From Bacillota bacterium (GTDB taxonomy: Bacteria > Bacillota > Clostridia > Clostridiales > Caloramatoraceae), in assembly GCA_023389275.1 (NCBI GenBank), contig JAEWEN010000093.1, positions 1-40,828 of the forward strand: 40,828 nucleotides of DNA, in the 5' to 3' direction. A program made the position numbers and the translations under genes. Under the pieces are notes generated by a model. The model had not been told where the DNA came from. It saw only the letters and a program-made list of their open reading frames with translations, and did no database searches. Shown here piece by piece: positions 8,348 through 17,081 of this stretch; the first letter of the stretch is position 1; every line of letters begins with the position of its first letter.

Positions 8348-9658
8348 GTGTATTTAAGTAAAGTTTTAATAAAGGAAATTAACATCTTTTTATTTTTATG
8401 GATTACACAATCCTTCTCAGCATTAGGTAGTTCTATAACTAGTTTTGCTTTAATCATATGGTCGTATCAACAACATGAATCCACATTGATAACAGCAATG
8501 CTATCAGTTTGCTCATATATACCCTATGTAATCATGAGCATATTTGCAGGTGCATTAAGTGATAAGTGGAACAAGAAAACAACTATTCTTATAAGTGATA
8601 GCTTTGCAGCTTTGTGTACTATTATGGTACTGGTTTTATTAAATACAGGAAGACTAGAGATATGGCATCTTTATTGCTTAAATGCATTAAATGGATTAAT
8701 GAATACATTTCAGCAACCTGCTTCAGATGTAGCTATTAGTATACTTACGCCTAAAAAGCATTATCAGAAAGTTAGTGGAATAAGATCTTTTTCTAATTCT
8801 CTTATTAGTATAATAACACCGATTATTGCAACAGCATTGTTAACATTAACAAGCATTCAGATAATTATTTTATTAGACTTATTAACATTTATATTTGCTT
8901 TTGTATCTTTATTATTTTTTATAAAAATACCAGAGGTGTATAGTAAAAATGTGAAGAAGGAATCTGTATTTAAATCAGCTAAAAGTGGATTGTATTTTTT
9001 AAAAGATAATCTCGGAATACTTAATTTGATTTTATTTTTAGCTGAAATTAATTTTACTGCATCTGTATTTAATGCTATTTTTCCAGCTATGATTTTATCA
9101 AGAAAAGAAGGAGGAGAGATGGCACTTGGTGTTGTTAATACAGTTACCGGAATTGCTATGCTTGTTGGTAGCATTCTTGCCTCTATATTACCGACTCCTA
9201 AAAGCCGTGTTCGTGTGATTTTTAATGGATTACTTCTTTCAATGAGTACTGAAAACTTCTTTTTAGCATTTGGAAAATCTGTACCAGTATGGTGTGTTGG
9301 TGCAATTTTAGGATGGATTGCTATTCCTATTATGACTTCTAATATGGACGTAATATTTAGAAGCTGTATACCAATAGAAATGCAAGGACGAGTTTATTCT
9401 GTAAGAAATACATTGCAATTTTTCACAATTCCTATTGGGTATTTTTTAGGGGGAATATTAGTTGATAAAGTATTTGAACCATTTATGATGTTACAAAAAT
9501 CAGATGGATTATTGGTAAGTATATTTGGTAGTGGAAAAGGATCAGGTGCTGCAGTATTATTTTTTATTCTTGGTATTATTGGAGTTTTAACATGCCTTAT
9601 ATTTCGTAAAAATACTCATATATGGAAACTAGATAGGATATTTAATGAATTTAATTAA
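8348..9658 (+). CDS. MFS transporter, MefA/MFS_3-like drug exporter
   Basis: A roughly 435-residue, 12-helix major facilitator of the macrolide-efflux (MFS_3) type. It shows SALGSSITSFAL in helix 1, the loop 2-3 motif FAGALSDKWNKKTT, and QQPASDVAISIL after helix 4, all typical of this subfamily; the substrate is unknown. The start is uncertain. The frame stays open back to 8201, but that extension is not conserved and contains a promoter. GTG 8348 is the last standard start before the first helix. An AAAGGA at 8371-8376 followed by ATC 8384 in frame could mark a non-standard start, and the ATG at 8398 is out of frame. The next (broken) gene begins 17 bases after its stop, so the two form an operon. 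Confidence 0.82.
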   Translation: MYLSKVLIKEINIFLFLWITQSFSALGSSITSFALIIWSYQQHESTLITAMLSVCSYIPYVIMSIFAGALSDKWNKKTTILISDSFAALCTIMVLVLLNTGRLEIWHLYCLNALNGLMNTFQQPASDVAISILTPKKHYQKVSGIRSFSNSLISIITPIIATALLTLTSIQIIILLDLLTFIFAFVSLLFFIKIPEVYSKNVKKESVFKSAKSGLYFLKDNLGILNLILFLAEINFTASVFNAIFPAMILSRKEGGEMALGVVNTVTGIAMLVGSILASILPTPKSRVRVIFNGLLLSMSTENFFLAFGKSVPVWCVGAILGWIAIPIMTSNMDVIFRSCIPIEMQGRVYSVRNTLQFFTIPIGYFLGGILVDKVFEPFMMLQKSDGLLVSIFGSGKGSGAAVLFFILGIIGVLTCLIFRKNTHIWKLDRIFNEFN

Positions 9659-9675
9659 TATAAGAGGGGGATTTT

Positions 9676-10175
9676 ATGAAACGTATACTAGTTACAGGAG
9701 GAACAGTATTTGTTAGTAAGTATGTAGCAAAATACTTTAACATTTAGAATTTAAAGATTATATATTAATTAGCTCATCAGCTGTTTATCCAGAAACTAAT
9801 ACTCAACCATTTTTAGAAAATCAAAGTGTTGGACCAAATTCAATATGGGGAAAATATGGAACTGATAAAATTGAAGCAGAAAAGTATTTACTTTCAAAAT
9901 TTCCTAATGCATATATTTTAAGACCACCTTATTTATATGGGCCTATGCAAAATTTATATAGGGAGCCATTTGTATTTGAATGTGCTTTGAAAAATAGAAA
10001 GTACTTTAGTTTTTATAATTATGAATATAGTTTAGATGTATCAAAACAAGCTGAATTATTATCGGAACCAAAAGATTTGTTTGAGGGGTTAAAGGAGTCT
10101 TATGAATGGTTTAAGAATAATCCTAATGAAGTTATAAAAAAAGATTACATTGATTATATTCAACAAAATTTTTAG
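9676..10175 (+). pseudogene. Broken NAD-dependent epimerase/dehydratase (extended SDR)
   Basis: An intact start (AGAGGGGG then ATG 9676) encodes the Rossmann beginning MKRILVTGGTVFVSKYVAKY, then hits a stop at about 9748. From 9741 another frame continues the same family: FKDYILISSSAVYPET, the catalytic YGTDK (YxxxK), ILRPPYLYGP, then a C-terminal segment ending in WFKNNPNEV. Compared with normal 280-330 residue members, about 60 residues are missing after the first helix, and a second block is missing between KNRKYF and NYEYSLDVSKQ. Two internal deletions with a frameshift therefore inactivate it. It was probably a nucleoside-diphosphate-sugar epimerase or reductase cotranscribed with the MFS exporter. 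Confidence 0.85.
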
Positions 10176-10236
10176 TAGTTATTTTATAATAAGCACTGAT
10201 TTATATATTAATAAAAAGCTTATTATGTTATAAGAA

Positions 10237-10286
10237 AAACTAGAAAGCTGAGTTTAGGTTATTTTATATACTTAGCTTTCTAGTTT
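10237..10286. terminator. Bidirectional terminator
   Basis: A 17-bp stem with a single G-U wobble (10237-10253 with 10270-10286; CTAGAAAGCT / AGCTTTCTAG core) lies between the broken SDR gene and the convergent DUF4317 gene. Confidence 0.85.
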
Positions 10287-10300
10287 ATTATTTGTATAAG

Positions 10301-11644
10301 TTAAATTGATTCATCTAAAACATTAACTGTAGTTTGTTCATTTTCATTAATAGGAATAACAATACATTTTTGTCCATTAATTATTTGAGATTTTATTTGA
10401 TCTACTTTTTCAGATTTTACTTGAAGTATAACATCATAGTCAGGGGTAGTATCTTTTGAATCTGCACTATAAGTTTCTTCGGTTTTTTCTTCACTAATTT
10501 CTGTATCTTCTTCTAAAACTACATCATTAGTTTCCACTTGGGAAACATCTTCATCATTTATTTTAGCTTCTTGTTTAATTTGTTCAAGCCTGGTTTGAAG
10601 AATTTCTACTTCTTTTTCAAGTCTTGCTTCTTTTTTCCTTTGTTCATTTGCTTTAAGTGCCTTTGCATCAATTAGATTCTCTGCTAAAGGAATGTCATCG
10701 CCAAAGTTTTCTACATAGGATTTTTCAATTTCAGTAGTAATTTCTTCAGGAATACCACTTTCTATTAAAAGGTTTTGTATATTGTCTTTTGTTAATGTAA
10801 TAGGTTCTGAGTCTGTATCTTCATGTATAGATTTATATTCGTCTATCATAGTATTAAGGTTCTCTTGTATTTCCATAAAAACTTTATCCGCTTTTTCTTC
10901 ATCATTAAAAGAGTCCTTAATAATAGATTGGAATGTTTCCTTTTGTACAGTAGCAGTTTGTTTTGAATAGCAACCTAGTACATTTTCTATTAATTCAGGG
11001 TGGGTATCCTTTGGATTTTTTGTATAATACATAACAGAGTTAACATCTGAGCTACGATCAATAAAAGCAGGAAATACAAATCCATTAGTTGGAGGATTAA
11101 CTACCCAATCTCTAACACGGGCTTTAATTTTATTTTCTTCTTCAAAGTATCTAAGGCCAGGCTCTGAAAGTGAAACAGGACATATTGCACATAGCACATA
11201 TTTATATACTTCTTCAGATTCATCTAATTTTGCATTATCAGTTGTTTTAGTAATAACATCATAAGCATCATGAAAAGCAAGTATTAAAAAATTGCCAGAA
11301 CAATTATAATTATCTATGATTAACTGATAAAAACTATCGAGAAGTGAATCATCTTTTAATTCACTATTTCTAAGGTGCATAAGAGAAACTTGTCTCTCAT
11401 TTGTAAGGTCTTCATTCATTGGAAAATTAAGTTCTAAAATATTATTACCAATAGTTCCAGACAGAACTTTTTTAGCAATTTCTAAGTACTTAAAGTATTC
11501 GTCTTCATCTAAATTTAGAAAGGTTTCTCTAAATTTTAAAATAATATTTTTTTCACTATTAACATAGCAACCACACATTTTAGTAAAGGTACAATGGTCT
11601 TTTTTGAAACGTCTTTTTAATTCAAGTATATCTTTTTTTCTCAT
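10301..11644 (-). CDS. DUF4317 family protein
   Basis: A 447-residue cytoplasmic protein recognised as DUF4317 by its N-terminus (KKDILELKRRFKKDHCTFTKMCGCYV, here with CGCYVNSEKNI) and the PAFIDRSSDVNSVMYYTKNP block near residues 190-215. Residues about 335-365 form a Lys/Glu/Gln-rich coiled coil (RKKEARLEKEVEILQTRL), followed by an acidic, low-complexity stretch to about 405 and a short folded tail. The family is common in Clostridia and has no established function. The start is supported by AAGGAG eight bases upstream of ATG 11644. It is monocistronic, with no related neighbour to hint at a role. Confidence 0.88.
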   Translation of the reverse strand: MRKKDILELKRRFKKDHCTFTKMCGCYVNSEKNIILKFRETFLNLDEDEYFKYLEIAKKVLSGTIGNNILELNFPMNEDLTNERQVSLMHLRNSELKDDSLLDSFYQLIIDNYNCSGNFLILAFHDAYDVITKTTDNAKLDESEEVYKYVLCAICPVSLSEPGLRYFEEENKIKARVRDWVVNPPTNGFVFPAFIDRSSDVNSVMYYTKNPKDTHPELIENVLGCYSKQTATVQKETFQSIIKDSFNDEEKADKVFMEIQENLNTMIDEYKSIHEDTDSEPITLTKDNIQNLLIESGIPEEITTEIEKSYVENFGDDIPLAENLIDAKALKANEQRKKEARLEKEVEILQTRLEQIKQEAKINDEDVSQVETNDVVLEEDTEISEEKTEETYSADSKDTTPDYDVILQVKSEKVDQIKSQIINGQKCIVIPINENEQTTVNVLDESI

Positions 11645-11754
11645 TACATAAACTCCTTAATTAAGTGTTTTCTGCTTGTAGTTATTAATTATAATATATT
11701 ATTATTAAGTATCGTATTTCAAATATAAAATAAAGAGATAATTAGGAGGTAAAA

Positions 11755-12172
11755 ATGCTGTATAAAAGATTAACAATTCCTGTAATAAAAGCTGTTTAAA
11801 TCTATTGTTCACTGCACATACTAAAATCATTAAAATAATTTAGGAAATAAGGTTTATGCAATAGGCAGGGGAAGGTCAAAGGTTTTGATTCCAGGATTAT
11901 ATAATTTAGCATCTATGATTCATAAACAAGGATTATTAAATGAAAAGATTATATTTTCTAGCACATCCCCAACTGTTCCACTTCCAATGACATTTGGTGG
12001 ACTGTTTTCTAGAGGGTTAAAAATTGACTTTATAGGAGTGCCATTACTTGTAAAAGGAGCAAAAAAGTCATATAAGGATATTATAAAACTTGTAGATAAT
12101 ACAAAGAAAGTAGCAAGAAGTAATAAGGAACAGGTTATTATTTTAGATAATAAGGAAATTAAGAAAAAGTAA
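11755..12172 (+). pseudogene. Remnant of an unrecognised gene
   Basis: A very strong ribosome site (AGGAGGT) with ATG 11755 begins a reading frame of only 14 codons (MLYKRLTIPVIKAV) before a stop at 11797. From about 11837 another frame opens and runs to 12172, encoding NKVYAIGRGRSKVLIPGLYN and then a roughly 100-residue soluble-looking tail including SSTSPTVPLPMTFGGLF and a Lys-rich end. This frame has no good ribosome site of its own: the only starts are TTG 11885 or later. The simplest reading is one gene with an internal deletion, retaining its start and its C-terminus. I do not recognise the family. Confidence 0.55.
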
Positions 12173-12182
12173 TATATTATTT

Positions 12183-12220
12183 AAGTATATGTTGATATAA
12201 AAGTCGATATATACTTTTTT
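12183..12220 (+). terminator. Terminator after the gene remnant
   Basis: A 14-bp stem with three non-Watson-Crick or wobble positions (12183-12196 with 12203-12216) ends in a run of six T. It supports the view that a real transcription unit once ended here. Confidence 0.65.
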
Positions 12221-12325
12221 ATATTTTTACAGCATATTTTATGATTTATATACATTAGAAAAAGGTCTAGTACTTTTCTCTAGAAAGTATTATAATTTAC
12301 TTTTGGCTTTTAAGGGGGAAAGTGG

Positions 12326-14383
12326 ATGTTGAATAAGACAGAGAAAGAAGAAATAGATTATCTTAATAATATATTAAAGAAACTAAAAATAGCATATAGT
12401 ACTGTTGACGAAAAAATATCTAATTATTTTAATTCAATTCAAGAAACAAAAAAATATTTATGGGAAAACCTTGCTCAAATGGATCAAGCAGAAAAAGCAG
12501 CAAATCGTATTGAAGTTCATGAAGCTATTAACTTTGGAGAAAAGGCAATTTTACAAAAACAAAAGATAGCTAAATTAATAAATTCTCCATACTTTGGTAG
12601 AATTGATTTTCGTGAAAATGAAGAAATAAAAGAAACACCTTTTTATATTGGAATACATTCCTTTGGAGATGAAAACAGTAAAGAAGTATTAATATATGAC
12701 TGGCGTGCACCAATTTCTAGTATGTTTTATGATTTTGAAATAGGTAAGGCATATTATACAGCACCTATTGGAAAAGTTTGTGGTGATATTTGTTTAAAAA
12801 GACAGTACAATATTCAAAATAGTAATATGGAGTATATGTTAGAAAGTGCATTAAATATAGGGGACGATGTTTTACAAAGGGAACTTAGCCGTACTTCAGA
12901 TGAGAAGATGAAAAATATTGTAGCTACTATACAAAGAGAGCAAAACAGTATTATTAGAAATGAAAAGTCAAAAATTTTAATTATCCAAGGGGCAGCTGGT
13001 TCAGGGAAAACATCTATAGCTCTACATAGAATTGCATTTTTATTATATCGTTTTAAAGAGAAATTATCGTCAAAAGATATTTTGATTATTTCACCAAATA
13101 AGGTATTTTCAGATTATATTTCAAATGTTTTACCTGAGCTTGGTGAAGAGGAAGTTATGGAAATAGGTATGGAAGAAGTTGCAACAGATGAAATAGGTGG
13201 AAAGTTAGAATTTCAATTATTTAATCAGCAAGTTGCAGATCTTATGAAGTCAGAAGATAGTGAAACTATTAAGCGTATCAGATATAAATCTACTCTAGAA
13301 TTTGTATCTAATCTTAATTCATATCTAGAGAAATCAGCTACTAAGTACTTTTTTCCTACAGATATTTGTATTGAAAATATAAAAGTATCAAAAGAGTATT
13401 TAACCTTAAGTTATATAGTTTTAAAAAAGATGCCTATTAAAAAAAGATTAGAGAAAATAGCAAATGATATTATAGAAAATAAAAGAATAAATAATGGTAA
13501 GAAAATAAAATATGCTACTGCAAAGAAAATTAAAACTGCTATTTTAAAAATGTACAAGTTTAAGGATTCAATTTCTTTATATAAAAACTTCTATGATTAT
13601 ATTGAAAAGCCTAAGCTTTTTAAGTTTATAGGGAAAAATAAACTTGAGTACGCTGATGTATTTCCCTATATATACACAAAAATGTTTTTTGAAGGTTTAG
13701 AATCAGATTTTAAATATGTAAAGCATTTATTAGTAGATGAAATGCAAGACTATACTCCTATGCAATATGCAGTTATAAATAAGCTTTTCAATTGTAAAAT
13801 GACTATTTTAGGTGATTCATTTCAATCAGTTAATCCTTACAGTGCATCATCTTTTGATGTTGTAAAAAGTGTTTTTGTAGATGCTGATTGTATGGAATTA
13901 AATAAAAGTTACAGGTCAACTATTGAAATAACAAGATTTTCTCAAAAAATAAAAAGGAATAACAGCTTAATTCCAATTGAAAGACATGGTGAGGAGCCTA
14001 CAATAAGAAACTGTGTAACACTAGATAATGAATTTAAAGAGATAGAGAATTTAATTAATTATTATTTAGAATCAGAGTATAGCTCTTTAGGAATAGTATG
14101 TAAGACACAAAAGCAAGCAGAGGAGATTTATAAGCAAATTAAGGATAAATTCAATAATGTGTTTTTGCTTGACTTTAATAGTACTGAGATTAAAGAGGGA
14201 ATAATTGTTACAACTGCCCATATGTCTAAAGGTCTAGAATTTGACCAGGTAATAGTACCTTTTGTTTGTTCAGATACTTATAAAACAGATTTAGACAGAA
14301 GTATGTTGTATGTTGCTTGTACTAGAGCTATGCACAAATTAGACCTAACTTATTTTGGAGAGTTAACACCATTTTTATTATAG
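12326..14383 (+). CDS. helD: HelD-like UvrD/Rep-family ATPase (RNA polymerase recycling factor)
   Basis: A 685-residue superfamily 1 ATPase of the HelD group, which in Bacillus releases stalled RNA polymerase from nucleic acid. The N-terminal part (1-110) is an antiparallel helical arm of the kind HelD inserts into the polymerase secondary channel; then come the characteristic VLIYDWRAPISSMFYD segment and Walker A GAAGSGKT (222-229). Walker B is seen as LLVDEMQDYTPMQY, motif III as GDSFQSVNP, a YRST motif IV region, and the C-terminal helicase motifs TTAHMSKGLEFDQVIVP and YVACTRA. The start follows AAGGGGG at a good distance. It is monocistronic between two terminators. An imperfect dyad (TACTTT...AAAGTA) and a TATAAT at 12291-12296 lie upstream. 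Confidence 0.9.
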   Translation: MLNKTEKEEIDYLNNILKKLKIAYSTVDEKISNYFNSIQETKKYLWENLAQMDQAEKAANRIEVHEAINFGEKAILQKQKIAKLINSPYFGRIDFRENEEIKETPFYIGIHSFGDENSKEVLIYDWRAPISSMFYDFEIGKAYYTAPIGKVCGDICLKRQYNIQNSNMEYMLESALNIGDDVLQRELSRTSDEKMKNIVATIQREQNSIIRNEKSKILIIQGAAGSGKTSIALHRIAFLLYRFKEKLSSKDILIISPNKVFSDYISNVLPELGEEEVMEIGMEEVATDEIGGKLEFQLFNQQVADLMKSEDSETIKRIRYKSTLEFVSNLNSYLEKSATKYFFPTDICIENIKVSKEYLTLSYIVLKKMPIKKRLEKIANDIIENKRINNGKKIKYATAKKIKTAILKMYKFKDSISLYKNFYDYIEKPKLFKFIGKNKLEYADVFPYIYTKMFFEGLESDFKYVKHLLVDEMQDYTPMQYAVINKLFNCKMTILGDSFQSVNPYSASSFDVVKSVFVDADCMELNKSYRSTIEITRFSQKIKRNNSLIPIERHGEEPTIRNCVTLDNEFKEIENLINYYLESEYSSLGIVCKTQKQAEEIYKQIKDKFNNVFLLDFNSTEIKEGIIVTTAHMSKGLEFDQVIVPFVCSDTYKTDLDRSMLYVACTRAMHKLDLTYFGELTPFLL

Positions 14384-14394
14384 ATATATAAAGT

Positions 14395-14423
14395 AAAAGC
14401 CTTCTGTATATAGAAGGCTTTTT
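14395..14423 (+). terminator. Terminator after helD
   Basis: AAAAGCCTTCT pairs with AGAAGGCTTTT (11 bp, 6-nt loop) and is followed by T residues: a textbook intrinsic terminator, also usable from the other side. Confidence 0.92.
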
Positions 14424-14444
14424 ATGTAAAATATTAGACTATGT

Positions 14445-15002
14445 TTATTTATTAAATATTACTGGTTTCTTTCTCTTTGGTGGTGCTAATTTAGCTTTTA
14501 CATATCCCATACTTATAGGACAAACTAATTCATATTGTTCTGGTACATTATATTTTTTCTTAAATTCCTTTGTATTTAAAGTATGCTCTGCAAATCCAAT
14601 CCAACAAGTTCCAATACCCATACTATGAGATGCTAACATTATATTACCTGCTGCAAGACTACAATCATAAACATACCAGTGTGATTCAGTATTTCCATAA
14701 ATAATTAATAAAGTATTTGCATTATTAAAAACATTGAACTTTGGATTAGTTAACCAGCTTTCATATTGCTTTAAATAAGGATATTTTTCAAGATTATCTA
14801 AAAGATATTTCTTTGTCGTTTCAGACAGTGAATTTATTTCCTCTTTATCTCTAATAACTACAAATCCCCAAGGTTCCTGTCCTGAACCAGTTGATGCTTT
14901 TGTACCCATTTCAATAATATTATTTAAAGTTTCTTCAGGTATTATTTCATCAGTGTATGAACGAATACTTCTTTTATTATTAATACATTCTAAAACATCC
15001 AT
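14445..15002 (-). CDS. Nitroreductase-family FMN oxidoreductase
   Basis: A 185-residue flavin oxidoreductase of the nitroreductase fold, using NAD(P)H to reduce nitro compounds, quinones or flavins. The N-terminal NKRSIRSYTDE is the FMN-phosphate binding segment. GTKASTGSGQEPWGFVVI and the late GIGTCWIG are typical family blocks, and the length is normal. The ATG at 15002 is chosen because AAGGGAG lies eight bases before it; reading from the TTG at 15020 would translate the ribosome site. It faces helD convergently. The physiological substrate is unknown. Confidence 0.9.
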   Translation of the reverse strand: MDVLECINNKRSIRSYTDEIIPEETLNNIIEMGTKASTGSGQEPWGFVVIRDKEEINSLSETTKKYLLDNLEKYPYLKQYESWLTNPKFNVFNNANTLLIIYGNTESHWYVYDCSLAAGNIMLASHSMGIGTCWIGFAEHTLNTKEFKKKYNVPEQYELVCPISMGYVKAKLAPPKRKKPVIFNK

Positions 15003-15120
15003 TTTTAATTCTCCCTTCAAGCTAAACTACATATTTCATCAAAATATTGTAAAATTATCCTTATAAATATATTATCAAAGTATGTAATTAGAAAACAAGT
15101 TTTAGTAATTTTTAAAATAT

Positions 15121-15154
15121 AAAACCCCAAAAGTTATTAACTTCTAGGGTTTTT
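15121..15154 (-). terminator. Terminator after the thioredoxin-like gene
   Basis: AAAACCC pairs with GGGTTTT, enclosing an inner AAGTTA/TAACTT stem. On the minus strand it ends in a T-rich tract, as expected for the gene at 15193-15543. Confidence 0.7.
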
Positions 15155-15192
15155 AGGTTTACTTATAATATAGTTTATATAGAGAGAATTAA

Positions 15193-15543
15193 TTATTTTA
15201 TCATATTTAATATTTCATCTTCTGGAGTTGAAGAGTCACAACGAACCTTTACTTCCTTATTTTTACTAACAATAAATCCAGGTACAGTTAAAACGTTGTA
15301 CTTTTCTCTAAATGATTTTACCTCATTATCTGAAAGGTTATCACTATTTACATAATAAATATCTGTATTAATTTTATTAGTTAAGCTACTTAATTTTTTA
15401 GCAAATTTACGGCAAAATGGACATGTTTCACGACCTATATAAACAACAGATAAGTTTTCACTTTCTAATAATTTATCTGCGTCTTTAGATTCTACTATTT
15501 TAAATGATTTTATATTTTCTTTATATGTATCTTTTTCAAACAT
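15193..15543 (-). CDS. Thioredoxin-fold protein with CPFC motif
   Basis: A 116-residue thioredoxin-like protein. The redox motif CPFC follows the strand VVYIGRET (about residues 33-40), and the cis-proline loop is NVLTVPGF. It resembles the small PedC/BrcD-like bacteriocin accessory thioredoxins and other clostridial thiol oxidoreductases. There is no signal peptide, so it is probably cytoplasmic. The start has a GGAGG-type site just upstream. There is no bacteriocin structural gene nearby, so a bacteriocin role is not supported here; general thiol-disulfide exchange is the safer reading. It is monocistronic. Confidence 0.82.
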   Translation of the reverse strand: MFEKDTYKENIKSFKIVESKDADKLLESENLSVVYIGRETCPFCRKFAKKLSSLTNKINTDIYYVNSDNLSDNEVKSFREKYNVLTVPGFIVSKNKEVKVRCDSSTPEDEILNMIK

Positions 15544-15661
15544 TATTTTTCCTCCAGTATTTTTAGAACATTATATCAAAGCTAAATTACTGTATCAAAC
15601 TTCATTAGTTTTTTAAATATGTATTTTAAACACTATAGTAAAAATATATTACAGATAAAAC

Positions 15662-15695
15662 AAGTCCTCTTGATTGAAAAATATCAAGAGGACTT
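15662..15695 (-). terminator. Terminator of the lysine-riboswitch operon
   Basis: A perfect 13-bp stem (15662-15674 with 15683-15695; GTCCTCTTGAT core) with an 8-nt loop and a T-tract on the minus strand lies eight bases beyond the permease stop. Confidence 0.9.
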
Positions 15696-15702
15696 TAATA
15701 AT

Positions 15703-17061
15703 TTATATATCTTTAAAAACAGGTGGAACCTTTTTAAATCCTTTAGTTGTTATAAGTGCATAAACAAATCCTATAGCAAGCCATGAGAATCCTACTTTTA
15801 AAGCTAAAGAAGATAGGTGGATCCATAAATAAAAGCATATTATAAATCCAAGGCCTGGTATTAAAAGATAACGTATGAAATTTCTCTGTTTTTTACGGAA
15901 GTAATAATAGCATATAACAGAAAGATTAACACACATAAATCCTGTTAGACCTCCAAAGTTCATTAGCTCTGTTACAAGAGAAATAGGAAGTACAAGGGCT
16001 CCTATAACACTAACTGCACACATTAAGATTATATTGTAAATTGGAGTTTTATATTTAGGGTGTAGATAAGTAAAAAACTTCTTTGGAAGTACTTCATCAC
16101 GACCCATACCAAACATTAATCTTGATGCACTTGCTTGTCCTGTTAAACCTGCTGTAAATGTTGAAACTATAATAGCAACAGTATAAACAGTAGCTAATAT
16201 GTTTCCTCCAGCGGCTTTTGCAACATCAAATAAAGCTGTATCTGCAGAAGTAAATGTGTTAACATCTGGCCACATAAGCTGAGATACATATGCTTGTGCA
16301 GTAAATATTAAACCACCAAAAAGACAAGAAAGAATAGCTGCTTTCCAAATGTCTTTTTTAGGATTAATAGCTTCTTCAGATAATGTAGTAATAGAATCAA
16401 ATCCTAAAAATGAGAAACAAGCCATTGCAGCTCCTGAAATAATAGCTGTCATAGAAAAAGTATCTTTGTTAAAAAATGGAGTAGTAGATACAATTGCTTT
16501 TGCCCCTGATTCTCCTACAACAGATTTAACACAAAATACAATAAAAATTAAAACTACAATTCCCATAAATAGAACAAGTATGTTGTTTGTTTTTGCAGCC
16601 ATTTCAATACCTACAATGTTAACTAAAGTAATAACTCCAGCAATAATTAAAACCCATACCCAATATGGAATAGATGGAATTAAAGCATTTGCATATGATG
16701 CTCCTACCATGAAAACAATTAAAGGTACTAAAACATAGTCCATAAACATTGCCCATCCAGCAAAAAAGCCTAGATGAGGGTTTATAGCACGTTGAGTGTA
16801 AGAATATGTAGACCCTGCAATAGGAAAAGCTGAAGCCATTTGTCCATAGCTATATGCTGAAAACATCATTGCAACCATAGCTACTAAGTAAGCTAGAGAT
16901 AGCATTCCCCCAGTTGAAACAGCTGCATATCCGTAAATATAAGCAGGTGCAATTGGAGTCATAAAAGCAATTCCATAAATAACTAGGTCCCTTAAGCTAA
17001 GAACTCTCTTAAACTGCTGCTGGTAGCCTGTATTATTTAAATTTGTATTTGGTTCGTTCAT
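15703..17061 (-). CDS. APC-superfamily amino acid permease (lysine-riboswitch controlled)
   Basis: A 452-residue, 12-helix permease of the APC superfamily. Helix 1 carries the unwound GIAFMTPIAPAYIYG motif, followed by SYGQMASAFPIAGSTYSYTQRAINPHLGF, and FSFLGFDSITTLSEEA in helix 6. This pattern is closest in memory to PuuP-type putrescine/amino acid importers. The start follows AAAGGACG about nine bases upstream. It lies 20 bases after the hydrolase gene and shares its lysine riboswitch, so the natural inference is import of lysine or of a lysine-related compound. Family similarity alone would not have told lysine from polyamines. Confidence 0.9.
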   Translation of the reverse strand: MNEPNTNLNNTGYQQQFKRVLSLRDLVIYGIAFMTPIAPAYIYGYAAVSTGGMLSLAYLVAMVAMMFSAYSYGQMASAFPIAGSTYSYTQRAINPHLGFFAGWAMFMDYVLVPLIVFMVGASYANALIPSIPYWVWVLIIAGVITLVNIVGIEMAAKTNNILVLFMGIVVLIFIVFCVKSVVGESGAKAIVSTTPFFNKDTFSMTAIISGAAMACFSFLGFDSITTLSEEAINPKKDIWKAAILSCLFGGLIFTAQAYVSQLMWPDVNTFTSADTALFDVAKAAGGNILATVYTVAIIVSTFTAGLTGQASASRLMFGMGRDEVLPKKFFTYLHPKYKTPIYNIILMCAVSVIGALVLPISLVTELMNFGGLTGFMCVNLSVICYYYFRKKQRNFIRYLLIPGLGFIICFYLWIHLSSLALKVGFSWLAIGFVYALITTKGFKKVPPVFKDI

Positions 17062-17081
17062 TTTTTTACGTCCTTTATTAA

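Noticed and set aside
12326..14383. UvrD/PcrA DNA-repair helicase annotation
   Set aside because: The helical N-terminal arm and the YDWRAPISSMFYD segment are specific to the HelD group, and the protein is shorter than UvrD/PcrA.
15193..15543. Bacteriocin maturation gene cluster
   Set aside because: Only the thioredoxin-like protein resembles bacteriocin accessory proteins; no precursor peptide, leader peptidase transporter or immunity gene is adjacent.
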